Source of the DNA: Deltaproteobacteria bacterium
Lineage (GTDB): Bacteria > Myxococcota_A > Polyangia > Polyangiales > Ga0077539
NCBI GenBank assembly: GCA_947477565.1
Contig: CANJUR010000021.1
Location: 1-61,273 of the forward strand
Length of the DNA stretch: 61,273 nt
Direction: 5' to 3'
Below the pieces are notes generated by a model. It was not told where the DNA came from. It searched no databases and worked only from the letters and a program-made list of their open reading frames with translations. Positions 7,577 through 17,207 of the stretch are shown one piece after another. The stretch's first letter is position 1. Each line of letters begins with the position of its first letter. The translations under genes and the position numbers were made by a program.

Positions 7577-9178
7577 CTACTGCGCCTCGCCGCGGGCGAA
7601 GAGGCCGGCCTGGCGCAGCGTCGCGATCACATTCCCGGTCACATTACCGGTCACGCTTTCGCGGCGCTGAAGAGCCAATTCGTGGAGCACCTCGCAGGTG
7701 CCACTGGCGGTGCACAGCGCGGGGTGTCCATCGAGCACCGACACCCGGCTGTACATCGCGGGCGCACCTTGCTGGGCCGCGCCGATGGTCAAGCGACGCC
7801 ACCCGGCCGACGCAGTGACGAGCATCCAGATCTCGCCCTGGTGCCACTGCGTGCCGTCCACGCTCCACGATCGCTCGACCCCGAGAACAGCGTCAAAGCC
7901 CTGCACTTGCGTGGATCCGACCAGCCGTGAGTGTGCGCCTTGGAGACAGCCATCGACCTCCGCTGCGCCCGGCCCCATCCCGCGGATACAACTGCCCCCG
8001 TTGGAGAACTCCAGCCGACCTGCCACCTCGCCGGTGCCCATGGTCTGTTCGCACTGCCCGTGGCTGCACAGTGGCCCGCACGTCACGAGCGCGCCTTGCA
8101 GTTCGTCATCGCTCGCTGCGCCGCTTGCCACGCGGCCCACGAAGCCGCCGCCGCAGCGGGCCAGCACCTCGCGCGAAGCTCCGTGCAGCAGGTCGATCGG
8201 CGCCGCGAAGCGCATCCCCTCCAGTCGCAGCCCGGGGTGGGTGGTCAGCAGCCGATGCCCGCCGGCCTCGGCCACCGCCAGCATCGCCACCGCGTCGATG
8301 GTGCGCTGGTGGTAGATCTGCGCCGACAGGTCGATGCTGCCCTCGAGGTGCCACCGTCCGCCGACGCGCGCGCAGCGAACCGCCGCGCCCTGCGCCTCAC
8401 CGCAGGACAGTTGAACGGTGCGGCCGTGGTTGCCATCCAGACTGCGCATCCGGCCGGTGCCGGTGCCGACGTCCGCGAGGGACACCGTCACCGTGGGCGC
8501 GGCCCCTTCGCCGGTGAGCAGGTCGCCCGCCACCAGGAGGCGATCGCCGCTCTGGGCCATCCAGAGAGAGCCGTGCTCGCTGGTCGCGATGGGCAGGGAC
8601 GTGGACCACTCGGTGAGCTGCCCGTCGGTGTGCGCGCCGGTCAATGCGGCGAGCACTCGCGAAGACACAAGGCCCGGCGTGGGCGCGAGGGGCTCGGTCA
8701 CGCGCTGCGCAGCGAAGCGATCGCCGACGCGGTGGTAACGCACCAGCGACGACTGTTCGAGCGGCAGCCGTGGGTCGATGATGCGTACGTGAAACTCCGC
8801 GAAGTGCCGCCCCGACTCGACCACGTCGATGATGCGCGCGCGCACCGCGGCGCTGTTGCGATGGCCGCTCCCCGTCGGGGCGATGAGGCAACGGTCGAGG
8901 ATCTCGTGGGCCATCTCCACCCAGTGGCCATCGAGGAAGCCCCAGACAGCGACGCGCTCGGGGGCGACGCCGCAGGGGGTGGTCTGCTCCGTGGCCCGCG
9001 CCCGAATCACCGCAAAGTCTTCGGTGCCCACGCGCGTGCGCTCGACGTTGAACACCACCGTACCCGTCGGCCCCACCGGGACCTGCATCCCTGTGAGGGC
9101 CACCATCACGTCCTCCGCTGCGGCGACGGAGGGGATGCAGAGCGAGAGACACAGGGCGCCGACGGTCGAGATACGCAT
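7577..9178 (-). CDS. Secreted protein of unknown function
   Basis: A 533-residue protein with a classical signal peptide (MRISTVGALCLSLCIPSVAAAED). No known domain was recognised. The mature part is mostly beta-strand-like, with about ten scattered cysteines that suggest disulfides in the periplasm or outside the cell. A central stretch (TDGQLTEWSTSLPIATSEHG, then a beta-rich region) loosely resembles carbohydrate-binding CBM9-like sheets, but this is a guess. Near the C-terminus the short repeat VTGNVTGNV is encoded by a direct DNA duplication. The start was set at the ATG that opens the signal peptide, although the frame stays open far upstream. Confidence 0.7.
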   Translation of the reverse strand: MRISTVGALCLSLCIPSVAAAEDVMVALTGMQVPVGPTGTVVFNVERTRVGTEDFAVIRARATEQTTPCGVAPERVAVWGFLDGHWVEMAHEILDRCLIAPTGSGHRNSAAVRARIIDVVESGRHFAEFHVRIIDPRLPLEQSSLVRYHRVGDRFAAQRVTEPLAPTPGLVSSRVLAALTGAHTDGQLTEWSTSLPIATSEHGSLWMAQSGDRLLVAGDLLTGEGAAPTVTVSLADVGTGTGRMRSLDGNHGRTVQLSCGEAQGAAVRCARVGGRWHLEGSIDLSAQIYHQRTIDAVAMLAVAEAGGHRLLTTHPGLRLEGMRFAAPIDLLHGASREVLARCGGGFVGRVASGAASDDELQGALVTCGPLCSHGQCEQTMGTGEVAGRLEFSNGGSCIRGMGPGAAEVDGCLQGAHSRLVGSTQVQGFDAVLGVERSWSVDGTQWHQGEIWMLVTASAGWRRLTIGAAQQGAPAMYSRVSVLDGHPALCTASGTCEVLHELALQRRESVTGNVTGNVIATLRQAGLFARGEAQ

Positions 9179-9397
9179 GAGAAAACTCCAGGACAAATGG
9201 GTACGAAGCGCGTGCGTCTGGCTCTTCCCGTGAGGTCGAGCGCCGCGCTGCTTCAACCGTGATTCATCGGACCGCCCCCATGTCGCAAGAGGGTGGGGCG
9301 CGATTTCGGTGCGTCCAACGGCGCCAACGGCGGTGCGCGTGCTGCGATGTGCGCACGGGTGACCGCGTGCGGCCCGTTGCGATAGCTTGCGCGCCCC

Positions 9398-11164
9398 ATG
9401 CGCATCGACCCCCACTCGTACACCGACGACCGCCACGCCCACGTTCGCTCGCTTGCGTGGGAGGCGCGCGTGGACTTCGCGACCAGCACCCTCCACGCCA
9501 CCGCGACGCTCCAGTTCGATGCGCCGTCCGCGGGGCCGCTCGACCTCGACACCCGCGGCCTCGACGTCGCCACCGTGACCGACGACCGCGGGCGCACGGT
9601 GGCGTTCGTGGTGCACCCCGTGGATGCCATCCTCGGGTCGCGGCTCGCGCTCGTTCTGGGTGAAGGCACCCGCGCCGTCATCATCGCGTACCGCACCGCC
9701 GCGGACGCAAGCGCGCTGCAGTGGCTCGACCCCGCGCAGACCGCGGGCGGGGCGCACCCGTACTTGTTCTCGCAGTGCCAGGCCATCCACGCGCGCTCGG
9801 TGGTGCCGCTGCAGGACACGCCCCAGCGGCGTATCACCTTCACCGCCGCGCTCACCGTGCCGACCGCCCTGCGGGGGCTCATGGCCGCGGCGTTTGATGG
9901 CCGCGAGGAGCGCGGCGACGTCGCGGTGGAGCGCTGGCACATGCCGCAGCCGATCGCGCCGTACCTCTTCGCGTTCGCCGTCGGAGAGCTTGCTTCGCGT
10001 GAACTGGGCGCTCGCTCGCGAGTGTGGGCCGAGCCGTCGGTGGTGGATGGTGCGGCGTGGGAGTTCGCCGAGGTCGATGGAATGCTCGCCGCGGGAGAGT
10101 CCCTCTTCGGTCCGTACGCATGGGATCGATTCGACATCCTCGTCATGCCACCGTCGTTTCCGTACGGAGGAATGGAGAACCCGCGGCTGACCTTCGTGAC
10201 CCCGACACTGCTCGCAGGTGATCGATCGCAAGTGCGCGTGATCGCACACGAGTTGGCCCACGCCTGGAGCGGCAACCTCGTCACCAACGCCCACGCCGAG
10301 CACTTCTGGCTCAACGAGGGCTGGACCCGCTACGCCGAGCTTCGGATGGTCGAGGTGCTCGAGGGCCCGGACACCGCCGCGCTCGTCGCCGCCATCTGCC
10401 GCAAGGACCTCGACGAGACCATCGCGCGCTTCATCGCCGAGGGCCACGGAGGCCTCACGCGGCTGCACACGCACCTCGAAGGCATCGACCCGGACGAGGC
10501 CTTCAGTGTGGTTCCGTACGACAAGGGAGAACTCTTCCTGCGGACCATCGAGGGGGCCGTCGGACGCGAGCGCTTCGACGGATTCGCGCGGCGCTACCTG
10601 GAGACGTTTCGCTTCGGTGCGGTGACCACCGAAGGCTTTCTGGAGTTTACCGAGCGCGAACTTCCGGGCGTCCTCGCGAGCATCGACGCGCCGCGCTGGA
10701 TCGACGGCGAGGGCCTTCCCGGCAACGCGCCGGTGGCCCACGCCGCGCGCCTCGATGCTGTCATCGCGCTGGGCGCCGCGCTCCCCGCAGCCGACACGAA
10801 CCTCTCCACCACGGAGTGGAACCTCTGGCTCGAACGCCTCGCGCGACCGCAACCCGCGGCCTTCTGCGAAGCCCTCGACGAGCGCTTCGGCTTTACATCA
10901 ACAGGTAACATCGAGGTGAAGGTCGCGTGGCTGCGCCTGGCGCTGGCGAGCGCCTACGATGCGGTGCTGCCAGAGGTCGTGCGGGTGCTCGGGGCGGTCG
11001 GTCGAATGAAGTACGTGGTGCCGCTCTACAGCGCCCTGCTGGCTCGGCCGGAGACGCGCAACCTTGCGCGGGAGGCCTTCGCGAGCAACGCCGCAGGGTA
11101 TCACCCCATCGCACGCGCCGTGGTGCGCGGACGCATCGAGCGCGCCTCGGCCGTCACGGAGTGA
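9398..11164 (+). CDS. M1 family aminopeptidase, leukotriene A4 hydrolase-like
   Basis: A 588-residue cytosolic zinc metallopeptidase (no signal peptide). The N-terminal beta domain is followed by PYGGMENPRLTF, the exopeptidase signature that binds the substrate amino group, and by H284-E285-L-A-H288 with E307 as the third zinc ligand (HEXXH-X18-E). The sequence around these sites is strikingly close to eukaryotic LTA4 hydrolase/aminopeptidase, and the all-helical C-terminal domain of that branch is also present. The expected activity is removal of N-terminal residues from peptides; epoxide hydrolysis cannot be claimed. The last codons lie in a 27-base direct duplication at 11144-11200. Confidence 0.9.
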   Translation: MRIDPHSYTDDRHAHVRSLAWEARVDFATSTLHATATLQFDAPSAGPLDLDTRGLDVATVTDDRGRTVAFVVHPVDAILGSRLALVLGEGTRAVIIAYRTAADASALQWLDPAQTAGGAHPYLFSQCQAIHARSVVPLQDTPQRRITFTAALTVPTALRGLMAAAFDGREERGDVAVERWHMPQPIAPYLFAFAVGELASRELGARSRVWAEPSVVDGAAWEFAEVDGMLAAGESLFGPYAWDRFDILVMPPSFPYGGMENPRLTFVTPTLLAGDRSQVRVIAHELAHAWSGNLVTNAHAEHFWLNEGWTRYAELRMVEVLEGPDTAALVAAICRKDLDETIARFIAEGHGGLTRLHTHLEGIDPDEAFSVVPYDKGELFLRTIEGAVGRERFDGFARRYLETFRFGAVTTEGFLEFTERELPGVLASIDAPRWIDGEGLPGNAPVAHAARLDAVIALGAALPAADTNLSTTEWNLWLERLARPQPAAFCEALDERFGFTSTGNIEVKVAWLRLALASAYDAVLPEVVRVLGAVGRMKYVVPLYSALLARPETRNLAREAFASNAAGYHPIARAVVRGRIERASAVTE

Positions 11165-11307
11165 GGCCCGCCTCGGCCTTCACTGAGTGAGGCCCGCATC
11201 CCGAAAATGTCACACGCAGACGGTTGACGTCGGATGCACTGGCAAGCGATGGATGATTTCACAAAACGCAAGTCGCGCAGCTCCGCGCGATCGTCAGGAG
11301 GTACGCA

Positions 11308-13227
11308 GTGAGATGGTTTCACGCGATGAGCGCCGCGGCCCTGGTACTGGGGGTTTCGACGGTCGGCAGGTCCGCCGAGGCGTCACCGACGCGCGAGCAG
11401 TACCGTCTTTTTCGCGCGCTCTCCATCGACCTCCAGGGGCGCATCCCGCTGGCCGAGGAGATCACTGCGTTTGAGCAGCCGGGCTTCGTCCTCGACGCCT
11501 GGATCGACCAGCACCTCCAGGGCCCCGCCTACGCCGAGCGCCTGCGCCGCGTGTACCTCGACGCGCTGCGCCTCGAGGTCGGGTCGATGTTCAACTTCGT
11601 GAGCAACCCGCTGGTGCTTCGGCGCGTGGCCGTGCTCGACCCTGACGGCGTGCCGACGTACGTGTATTCGCGCCGCGGACAGCGCCGCGACCGCGTCGAG
11701 TCCGACCTCGACTTCTGCCTCTCCCCGGACGAGACCGGCTTTACCATCAACGGTAACGGCACGCTCACCGGCGTCAGCCGCCCCGTGGACCGCGCCGTCT
11801 GGAACCAGCGCACCGTGGAGGTGCGCCCCTGGTGGCTCTACCGCGACTATCGCAGCGCCTCGCCCTCGCAGCGCATCACCCCGGGCGACGGATCCGCGAT
11901 GCAGCTTTCGCCAGTGGCGAGCCTGATGCTCAACGCCGACAACGTCACCCCGACGACCACCATCCGAGTGTGCCGCGAGGAGGCGCAGACCGCGGACCGC
12001 GGGCAGGTGTACCTCTCCGGTCGCCTCACCGCGCTGCCCCGCACCGAGCCGTACCCCGGCGGGAGAACCAGCGCCCCGCCGACGGACTCCGCCTACGCCC
12101 GCGCGCACGCCACGGACATGGTCTCGTGCACCAGCGGCGCAGGAGTGGGACTCAGCGACGACTGCGGCTGCGGTATCGGCCTCGAGCGCTGCATGCCAGG
12201 CAATTCACTCACCAACGATCCGGCGGCGTTCAACATCCCGGATAATGTTCCGCTTGGGGCTGAGCAGCCGCTCGACAGCCGCTCGCAGACGCAGGGCGAC
12301 TGGGTGCGGTTCTGGTGGGCGCAGGAGGCGGTGCACTTCCTTGACGACCTCTTCGTTCGCGACCGCGACGTGCGCGGCCTGCTCACCGACCGCGGCACCA
12401 TGGTCAACGGCGCAACGGCCCAATTCCACCGGAGTTTCGCGGCCTCCACATGCTGCGGCAACGGCACGGCTTTCAACTACCTCGAGCCCGTTGCGCTCTT
12501 CGATCCGGCGCGCGTCCCGGCGGACCTCACCCCGCACGACCTCGCCTCCTGGCGGCGCATCGAAGACCGCGGCCCGCAGGCAGCTGGGCTGCTCACCACA
12601 CCGATTTTCCTCGCCAAGTACGGCACCCGCCGGGCGCGCGCGCACATCGTCTACAACGCCTTTCTCTGCCGGCAGTTTGTCGCCGAAAATGTCGCACTCA
12701 CCCCGTCGACGGATCCCAACCTCATGACCCGCTCGGGCTGCGCGGCGTGCCACGCCTCGCTCGAACCCCTCGCCGCGTACTTCACCCGCGTGTCCGAGTC
12801 GGGGTGGACCTTCCTCCCCGCGGACCGCTTCCCCGCGTTCAACCCCGCCTGCGCCCCCCGCGCGGGCGCCTCGCCCAACGGCAACTGCACGCCTTTCTAT
12901 GACCCCGCGTTTGGCACCGCGACGGAAGGCATGCTGCGCGGTGCCTACGGCTCGCCCGCGCACGCCGACGAGGGCCCCGCCGGGCTCGCCCGCAGCATCG
13001 TCGCCGCGCCAGAGTTCGCATCCTGTGTCGCGCAAAACGTGAGCGAGTCCTTCCTCGGCCGCTCGCTCACCGCGGAAGATCAGCCCCTCCAGGAGAGCCT
13101 CGTGACGGCCCTGCAGGGCAACGGTTTCCGCATGCGGGCGCTGGTGCGCACGCTGGTTCGCGCGGACGCCTACCGCAACGCAAACAACCTCGCCTCGGGC
13201 GCCTGGCGCGCTGGAGTCACGCCGTGA
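11308..13227 (+). CDS. Secreted DUF1549/DUF1588-like protein with CxxCH motif
   Basis: A 639-residue protein starting with GTG behind a good Shine-Dalgarno (CAGGAGGT, 11294-11302). It has a signal peptide (cleavage after SAEA). Residues 30-95 (REQYRLFRALSIDLQGRIPL...) resemble the DUF1549 start of planctomycete-type cytochrome proteins. C478-A-A-C481-H482, followed by LEPLAAYF, resembles the DUF1588 heme-like segment, and the C-terminus resembles DUF1585. It is the first gene of a four-gene operon and overlaps the next gene by four bases. It is probably periplasmic and part of a complex with the DUF1501 protein. Heme binding is inferred from one motif only. Confidence 0.75.
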   Translation: MRWFHAMSAAALVLGVSTVGRSAEASPTREQYRLFRALSIDLQGRIPLAEEITAFEQPGFVLDAWIDQHLQGPAYAERLRRVYLDALRLEVGSMFNFVSNPLVLRRVAVLDPDGVPTYVYSRRGQRRDRVESDLDFCLSPDETGFTINGNGTLTGVSRPVDRAVWNQRTVEVRPWWLYRDYRSASPSQRITPGDGSAMQLSPVASLMLNADNVTPTTTIRVCREEAQTADRGQVYLSGRLTALPRTEPYPGGRTSAPPTDSAYARAHATDMVSCTSGAGVGLSDDCGCGIGLERCMPGNSLTNDPAAFNIPDNVPLGAEQPLDSRSQTQGDWVRFWWAQEAVHFLDDLFVRDRDVRGLLTDRGTMVNGATAQFHRSFAASTCCGNGTAFNYLEPVALFDPARVPADLTPHDLASWRRIEDRGPQAAGLLTTPIFLAKYGTRRARAHIVYNAFLCRQFVAENVALTPSTDPNLMTRSGCAACHASLEPLAAYFTRVSESGWTFLPADRFPAFNPACAPRAGASPNGNCTPFYDPAFGTATEGMLRGAYGSPAHADEGPAGLARSIVAAPEFASCVAQNVSESFLGRSLTAEDQPLQESLVTALQGNGFRMRALVRTLVRADAYRNANNLASGAWRAGVTP

Positions 13228-13973
13228 AGACCACCCTCCAGCGAGCCGCAACCGCCCTGCTTCTTACCCTCGGATGTAATAGCACTCCCGCTCCGCCGTT
13301 GGCCGTCTCCCCGACGGACGCCGGATCGGTGACGTCGCGGCCGACGCAGATCACCCCGACGCCGGTGACGCAGATTCCCGGGCACGAGCTCATCGCGCAG
13401 GACCGCGCGCCGAAGGAGCCGCCGCGCCTCATGCCCGCGGAGACGCTCATCCGCAGCTACATCGCACTCTTCGGTGGCCTGAGCCCGCAGGCGCTCCAGA
13501 CGCGCCTCCGCGGGACCACCAGCGACAATCTCTTCGACACCTGGGCGGACTACCTCTCGGCGCTGGGCGTTCCAGACTACGCGGTGGATATCCCCCGTGC
13601 GCCGCAGACCAACGCCCTCATGCTGGCGGCCTTCGAGCGCATCGGCGTGGCCCTCTGCGAGCGCGCCGTACAGAACGACCTCCGCGGCGCACTCGCCGCC
13701 GACCGTGTGCTCTTCCGCTTCGACCTGCCAACACCCACCCGGGCGCTCACGGACGACGAGTTCGGCGCGCGCTTCGATGTGCTCCACCGGCGGGTGCTGG
13801 GGTATCCCGCGGCGCTCGCGCCGGAGGGGCGCATCCCGCGATTCCGCACGCTCTACCGCGACGCCGTGACCCGGCACGCGGACGCCGGCGCGCGCATGTT
13901 CAACGGCCCCGAGGCGGGCTGGGCGAGCGTGTGCGAAGGCCTCGTGCGCCACCCCGAATTCCACCTCTACTAA
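13224..13973 (+). CDS. Small lipoprotein of the DUF1501 operon
   Basis: A 249-residue lipoprotein (lipobox LLLTLGCNS) with a Pro/Thr/Asp linker to about residue 65. The remainder is helical and starts PAETLIRSYIALFGG, ending GWASVCEGLVRHPEFHLY. That C-terminal segment recalls the end of DUF1549/DUF1800-type proteins, so this may be a shortened partner of the upstream 639-residue protein. No catalytic motif is visible. The ATGA-type overlap with the upstream gene implies translational coupling. Confidence 0.65.
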   Translation: MKTTLQRAATALLLTLGCNSTPAPPLAVSPTDAGSVTSRPTQITPTPVTQIPGHELIAQDRAPKEPPRLMPAETLIRSYIALFGGLSPQALQTRLRGTTSDNLFDTWADYLSALGVPDYAVDIPRAPQTNALMLAAFERIGVALCERAVQNDLRGALAADRVLFRFDLPTPTRALTDDEFGARFDVLHRRVLGYPAALAPEGRIPRFRTLYRDAVTRHADAGARMFNGPEAGWASVCEGLVRHPEFHLY

Positions 13974-13988
13974 GAAGGAAACGGACCC

Positions 13989-15353
13989 ATGGACAGCCGT
14001 AGACGTACGTTCCTGAAGGTGCTCGGTGGGACCGCCGCGGCGGGCTTCGCGAGCCAGCCACTGCTGCGCGCATTCGCCGATCCGCCGGTGGCGAGCGATG
14101 AGTTCTTCGTTCTGATTCACGCCGCCGGTGGCTGGGACGTGACCCTCTCGCTCGATCCGCGCAACGAGCGCCGCGGAATCATCGAGCCGGGCAGCACGGA
14201 CACCATCGACACGGCCCCGATTCGTCTCTGGCGCAACGCTCCCCTCGATGCGGACACCAACACCTTCGAGATGGTTCGTCCGGCGGGCTCGTCGCTGCGG
14301 CTCGGGCCCGCCATCGGCAACCTCGCGGACATCGCCGACCGGCTCACCATCATCAACGGCCTCGCGATGAACACCGTCAGCCACGCCGACGGCACCTTCT
14401 TCGCGGCCACCGGGCGTCACCTCGCGGGCGGCAAGCCCGTCGCGGCCAGCATCGACACCATGCTCGCCAACGAGTTTGGGCGCGAGAGCCTGCTCCCGAC
14501 GGTGTCCGTGGGTTACCCGTCTACGTATGTCGGCAACGAGCTCGACGCGCGCGTCTCGCCGCTGCGGGTGAGCTCCGTCGATACGCTCTCGAAGATGCTC
14601 GCCCGCAGCAACGTGAACACCACCATCGCCGATCGGCAGGCGGTCACCGCGCTGCTCTCCGAGGAGTCCCGCGAACTCGCCGAGAACTCCTGGTACCGCG
14701 ACGAAATCGAGGGCTTCGGGCTGCAGTTTCAGGCGCTGCCGCGGATGCTCTCGCCGGATGTTCAGTCGATCTTCAACGCCGGGGCGCTCGCGATGGCGCA
14801 GCCGGGCTTGTTTCCCTCCCCGGGGTTGCGCTTTCAGGGCCGCGCGGGGGTCAACTGCGCCTTCGCCGTAGAGGCGATGAAGCGCAACCTCGTGCGCTGC
14901 GTGAGCTTCTCCAGCAACTCGCACGACACGCACACCAACAACTACCGCAGCCAGCCCCTCATCCAGCAGGAGCTGTTCGACACCATCGCCTCGTTGGTGC
15001 GCGCCCTCGACGCGGCACCGCACCCGACGCGCGTCGGCCGACGCCTCGCAGACCACACGCACATCCTTGTGGTGAGCGACTTCTGCCGCACGCCGCAGAT
15101 CAACCTCACCATGGGCCGCGACCACTACCCCAATGGCTCGGCGCTGGTGATCTCGCCGAAGTTCGTGGGCAACACCTCCTTCGGGCGCGCCGACGACGAT
15201 CAGCTTCTCCCCGCGATCGCCGGTACCTTCGCCGATGGCACCCGCGCGGTAGCCCCGCCGGACCTCCTCGCGACCTTCGTGGCTGCCTTTGGTGTCAACC
15301 CGCGGAAGTACCTCCGCGACGGCGACGTGATCCGCTCTCTCCTTCGCGCATGA
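13989..15353 (+). CDS. Tat-exported DUF1501 protein
   Basis: A 454-residue protein. The N-terminus SRRRTFLKVLGGTAAAGFA is a twin-arginine signal (S-R-R-x-F-L-K), so it is exported folded, probably with a metal cofactor. The body has the DUF1501 (sulfatase/alkaline-phosphatase-like) pattern: FFVLIHAAGGWDVT near the start, TDTIDTAP, NSHDTHTNNY and LVVSDFCRTPQINLTMGRDH near residue 370. In this family, Asp/His residues at such positions line a metal site, but its chemistry is unknown. It begins 15 bases after the lipoprotein gene behind an AAGAAGGAAA ribosome site, and its last codon overlaps the next gene. Confidence 0.85.
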   Translation: MDSRRRTFLKVLGGTAAAGFASQPLLRAFADPPVASDEFFVLIHAAGGWDVTLSLDPRNERRGIIEPGSTDTIDTAPIRLWRNAPLDADTNTFEMVRPAGSSLRLGPAIGNLADIADRLTIINGLAMNTVSHADGTFFAATGRHLAGGKPVAASIDTMLANEFGRESLLPTVSVGYPSTYVGNELDARVSPLRVSSVDTLSKMLARSNVNTTIADRQAVTALLSEESRELAENSWYRDEIEGFGLQFQALPRMLSPDVQSIFNAGALAMAQPGLFPSPGLRFQGRAGVNCAFAVEAMKRNLVRCVSFSSNSHDTHTNNYRSQPLIQQELFDTIASLVRALDAAPHPTRVGRRLADHTHILVVSDFCRTPQINLTMGRDHYPNGSALVISPKFVGNTSFGRADDDQLLPAIAGTFADGTRAVAPPDLLATFVAAFGVNPRKYLRDGDVIRSLLRA

Positions 15354-17191
15354 ACAACACCGCCGCCCGCTGGACCCTCCTTGCCGCCGTCGCGACCCTT
15401 CTCGGTTGCGGTGACGACGCCTCCCTGAACCCGCCTACGGATGCCTCGCGGGCGGTCGAAGACGTCGCGCCGGAGCCGATCACGGCGCAGGTTCTCAGCT
15501 GGAACGCCGCGATGGCCGACCTCGGGATGATCACCGCGGTGGCGGAGTCCGGCGACGACGTTGTGGTGTTTGGCGAGCGGGGAATGCAGTGGCTGTCGGG
15601 CGGTGCGGTGAGCGCGCGCGACATGCGGGTGATGATGTGGAGAGACGCGGCGAGCGTTCCGTCGGGCGACGGGAGCGCTGGGCGCTGGGTGATCGCCGTG
15701 GACGGCGCGGGGCATATCTGGCGCGTGCGCGACCGGATGATCCTGGAGGACGTCACCGCGCGGTACGGGCTGAGCGACCAGAGGGTGCGTTCGGTGGCGG
15801 TGCTGGACGAGACACGCACGGTGTTTGGCACCGACGAGGGCTTCGCAGTGGCCGACGGGCGGCGCGTTCTGCGCTGGAACGACCCGAGCTTCGCGACGCT
15901 GGTGGCGGGCGGTGGGAGGATTGCGGCGCTCACTGCCGCCGGGGCTCGGGTCTTCGACGTGATGAGCCAGCGCTTCCTCGATTACGCCGTCGAGGGCGCG
16001 ACCGCGGTGGCGATGGACGCCGACGGCAAGCTGGTCGTGGGCACCGCCACAGGATCGCTCTGGCGCGAGCAGACCAACGGATCTCTCGTCCCCGGCGCGC
16101 CGACCACGATGGGCGCGGTGCGGTCGATCGCGCGCGCTGGGACGGCGCTATGGGTGGTCGTGGGCGGCGGCCTCGGAGTGTTCGACGCGACGGAGGGCGT
16201 GCGGTTGGCGGGAGGCATCACGGTGTCCGCGGACGCGCGCCTGGTGGGATCGAACAACGGGAGCGTGTGGGTGCTCGGCGATGGAAGGCTGGCGCGCTAC
16301 ACGCTGACCGTCGATCCGCGGGTGCAGCAGTGGCAGGAGGAGGTTCGGCCGGTGTTCGCGCGGCGGTGCACGCCGTGTCACCTGCCTGGCGGGACGGCAA
16401 ACATCAACCTGTCGCGGTACCAGTTCTGGGTCGACGAGACGGCGGTCATCGAGCGCGCGGTGGTGATGCAGCGCATGCCGCCGCCGCCCGCCACGCTGAC
16501 CGACGACGAGCGCGCCGCGCTCATGCGATGGCTGAACCCGCCGCCGGACGCAGGTACGGACGCAGGCGCTGACGCCAACACGGACGCCGGGACGAGCGTC
16601 GATGCGAGCGGAATGGATGCCTCCATGGACGGTGGTTTGCTGGATGGCGGCCCGCGCGATGCGGTCGTGACGGACACAGGCCCACGCGATGCAGTCGTGA
16701 CGGACACGGGACCGCGCGATGCGGTCGTGACGGACACGGGTCCGCGCGATGCGGTCGTGACGGACACGGGTCCGCGCGATGTGGGCGTGACGGACACGGG
16801 TCCGCGCGATGTGGGCGTGACGGACACGGGTCCGCGCGATGTGGGCGTGACGGACACGGGTCCGCGCGATGGCGGAAGCGGATTTGCGACGGTGTATCCG
16901 ATCATCCAGCGGGCGTGCGTGTCGTGCCATGGCACCTCTGGGGCGCTCAACATGTCTACGGAGGCGCTGGCCTACACCAACCTGGTCGGCGTCGCTGCGA
17001 TGGGCGGGTCGTGCGCCGCCAGCGGGCTCACCAGGGTGACGCCTGGCAACGCGCTGACCAGCCAGCTGTACCAGAAGATCAACGGCACCACGCCCTCCTG
17101 CGGGAGCGCAATGCCGCGCGGGGCCGCGACGCTCCCCGCGGGAGACATCGCCGCCGTGCGCGCGTGGATCGAGGCGGGCGCGGCGCGCTGA
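15350..17191 (+). CDS. Beta-propeller lipoprotein with two cytochrome c-like motifs
   Basis: A 613-residue lipoprotein (lipobox TLLGCGDD). Residues 45-320 look like a propeller of repeated strands (periplasmic ligand-sensor type). C340-TP-C343-H344 and C523-VS-C526-H527 are heme c attachment motifs. The first is followed by MQRMPPPP and the second by RVTPGNALTSQLYQKI and CGSAMPRG, where Met residues could be the distal heme ligands. The two heme segments are joined by a linker of eight PRD units repeated at the DNA level. It is the last gene of the operon and is translationally coupled to the DUF1501 gene. It probably carries electrons for the operon's unknown enzyme. Confidence 0.8.
   Translation: MNNTAARWTLLAAVATLLGCGDDASLNPPTDASRAVEDVAPEPITAQVLSWNAAMADLGMITAVAESGDDVVVFGERGMQWLSGGAVSARDMRVMMWRDAASVPSGDGSAGRWVIAVDGAGHIWRVRDRMILEDVTARYGLSDQRVRSVAVLDETRTVFGTDEGFAVADGRRVLRWNDPSFATLVAGGGRIAALTAAGARVFDVMSQRFLDYAVEGATAVAMDADGKLVVGTATGSLWREQTNGSLVPGAPTTMGAVRSIARAGTALWVVVGGGLGVFDATEGVRLAGGITVSADARLVGSNNGSVWVLGDGRLARYTLTVDPRVQQWQEEVRPVFARRCTPCHLPGGTANINLSRYQFWVDETAVIERAVVMQRMPPPPATLTDDERAALMRWLNPPPDAGTDAGADANTDAGTSVDASGMDASMDGGLLDGGPRDAVVTDTGPRDAVVTDTGPRDAVVTDTGPRDAVVTDTGPRDVGVTDTGPRDVGVTDTGPRDVGVTDTGPRDGGSGFATVYPIIQRACVSCHGTSGALNMSTEALAYTNLVGVAAMGGSCAASGLTRVTPGNALTSQLYQKINGTTPSCGSAMPRGAATLPAGDIAAVRAWIEAGAAR
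16661..16872 (+). repeat. 30-bp coding tandem repeat (PRD linker)
   Basis: The repeat unit encodes DTGPRDAVVT or DTGPRDVGVT (about seven full units plus a degenerate end). Successive units are almost identical at the DNA level, including silent positions, which indicates recent slippage or recombination. Confidence 0.85.
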
Positions 17192-17207
17192 TCGGATGCC
17201 TCCGCGG

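Noticed and set aside
7577..10852. 1091-codon minus-strand frame treated as one protein
   Set aside because: Its N-terminal 558 codons are antisense to the M1 peptidase. The real protein starts at 9178 with a signal peptide.
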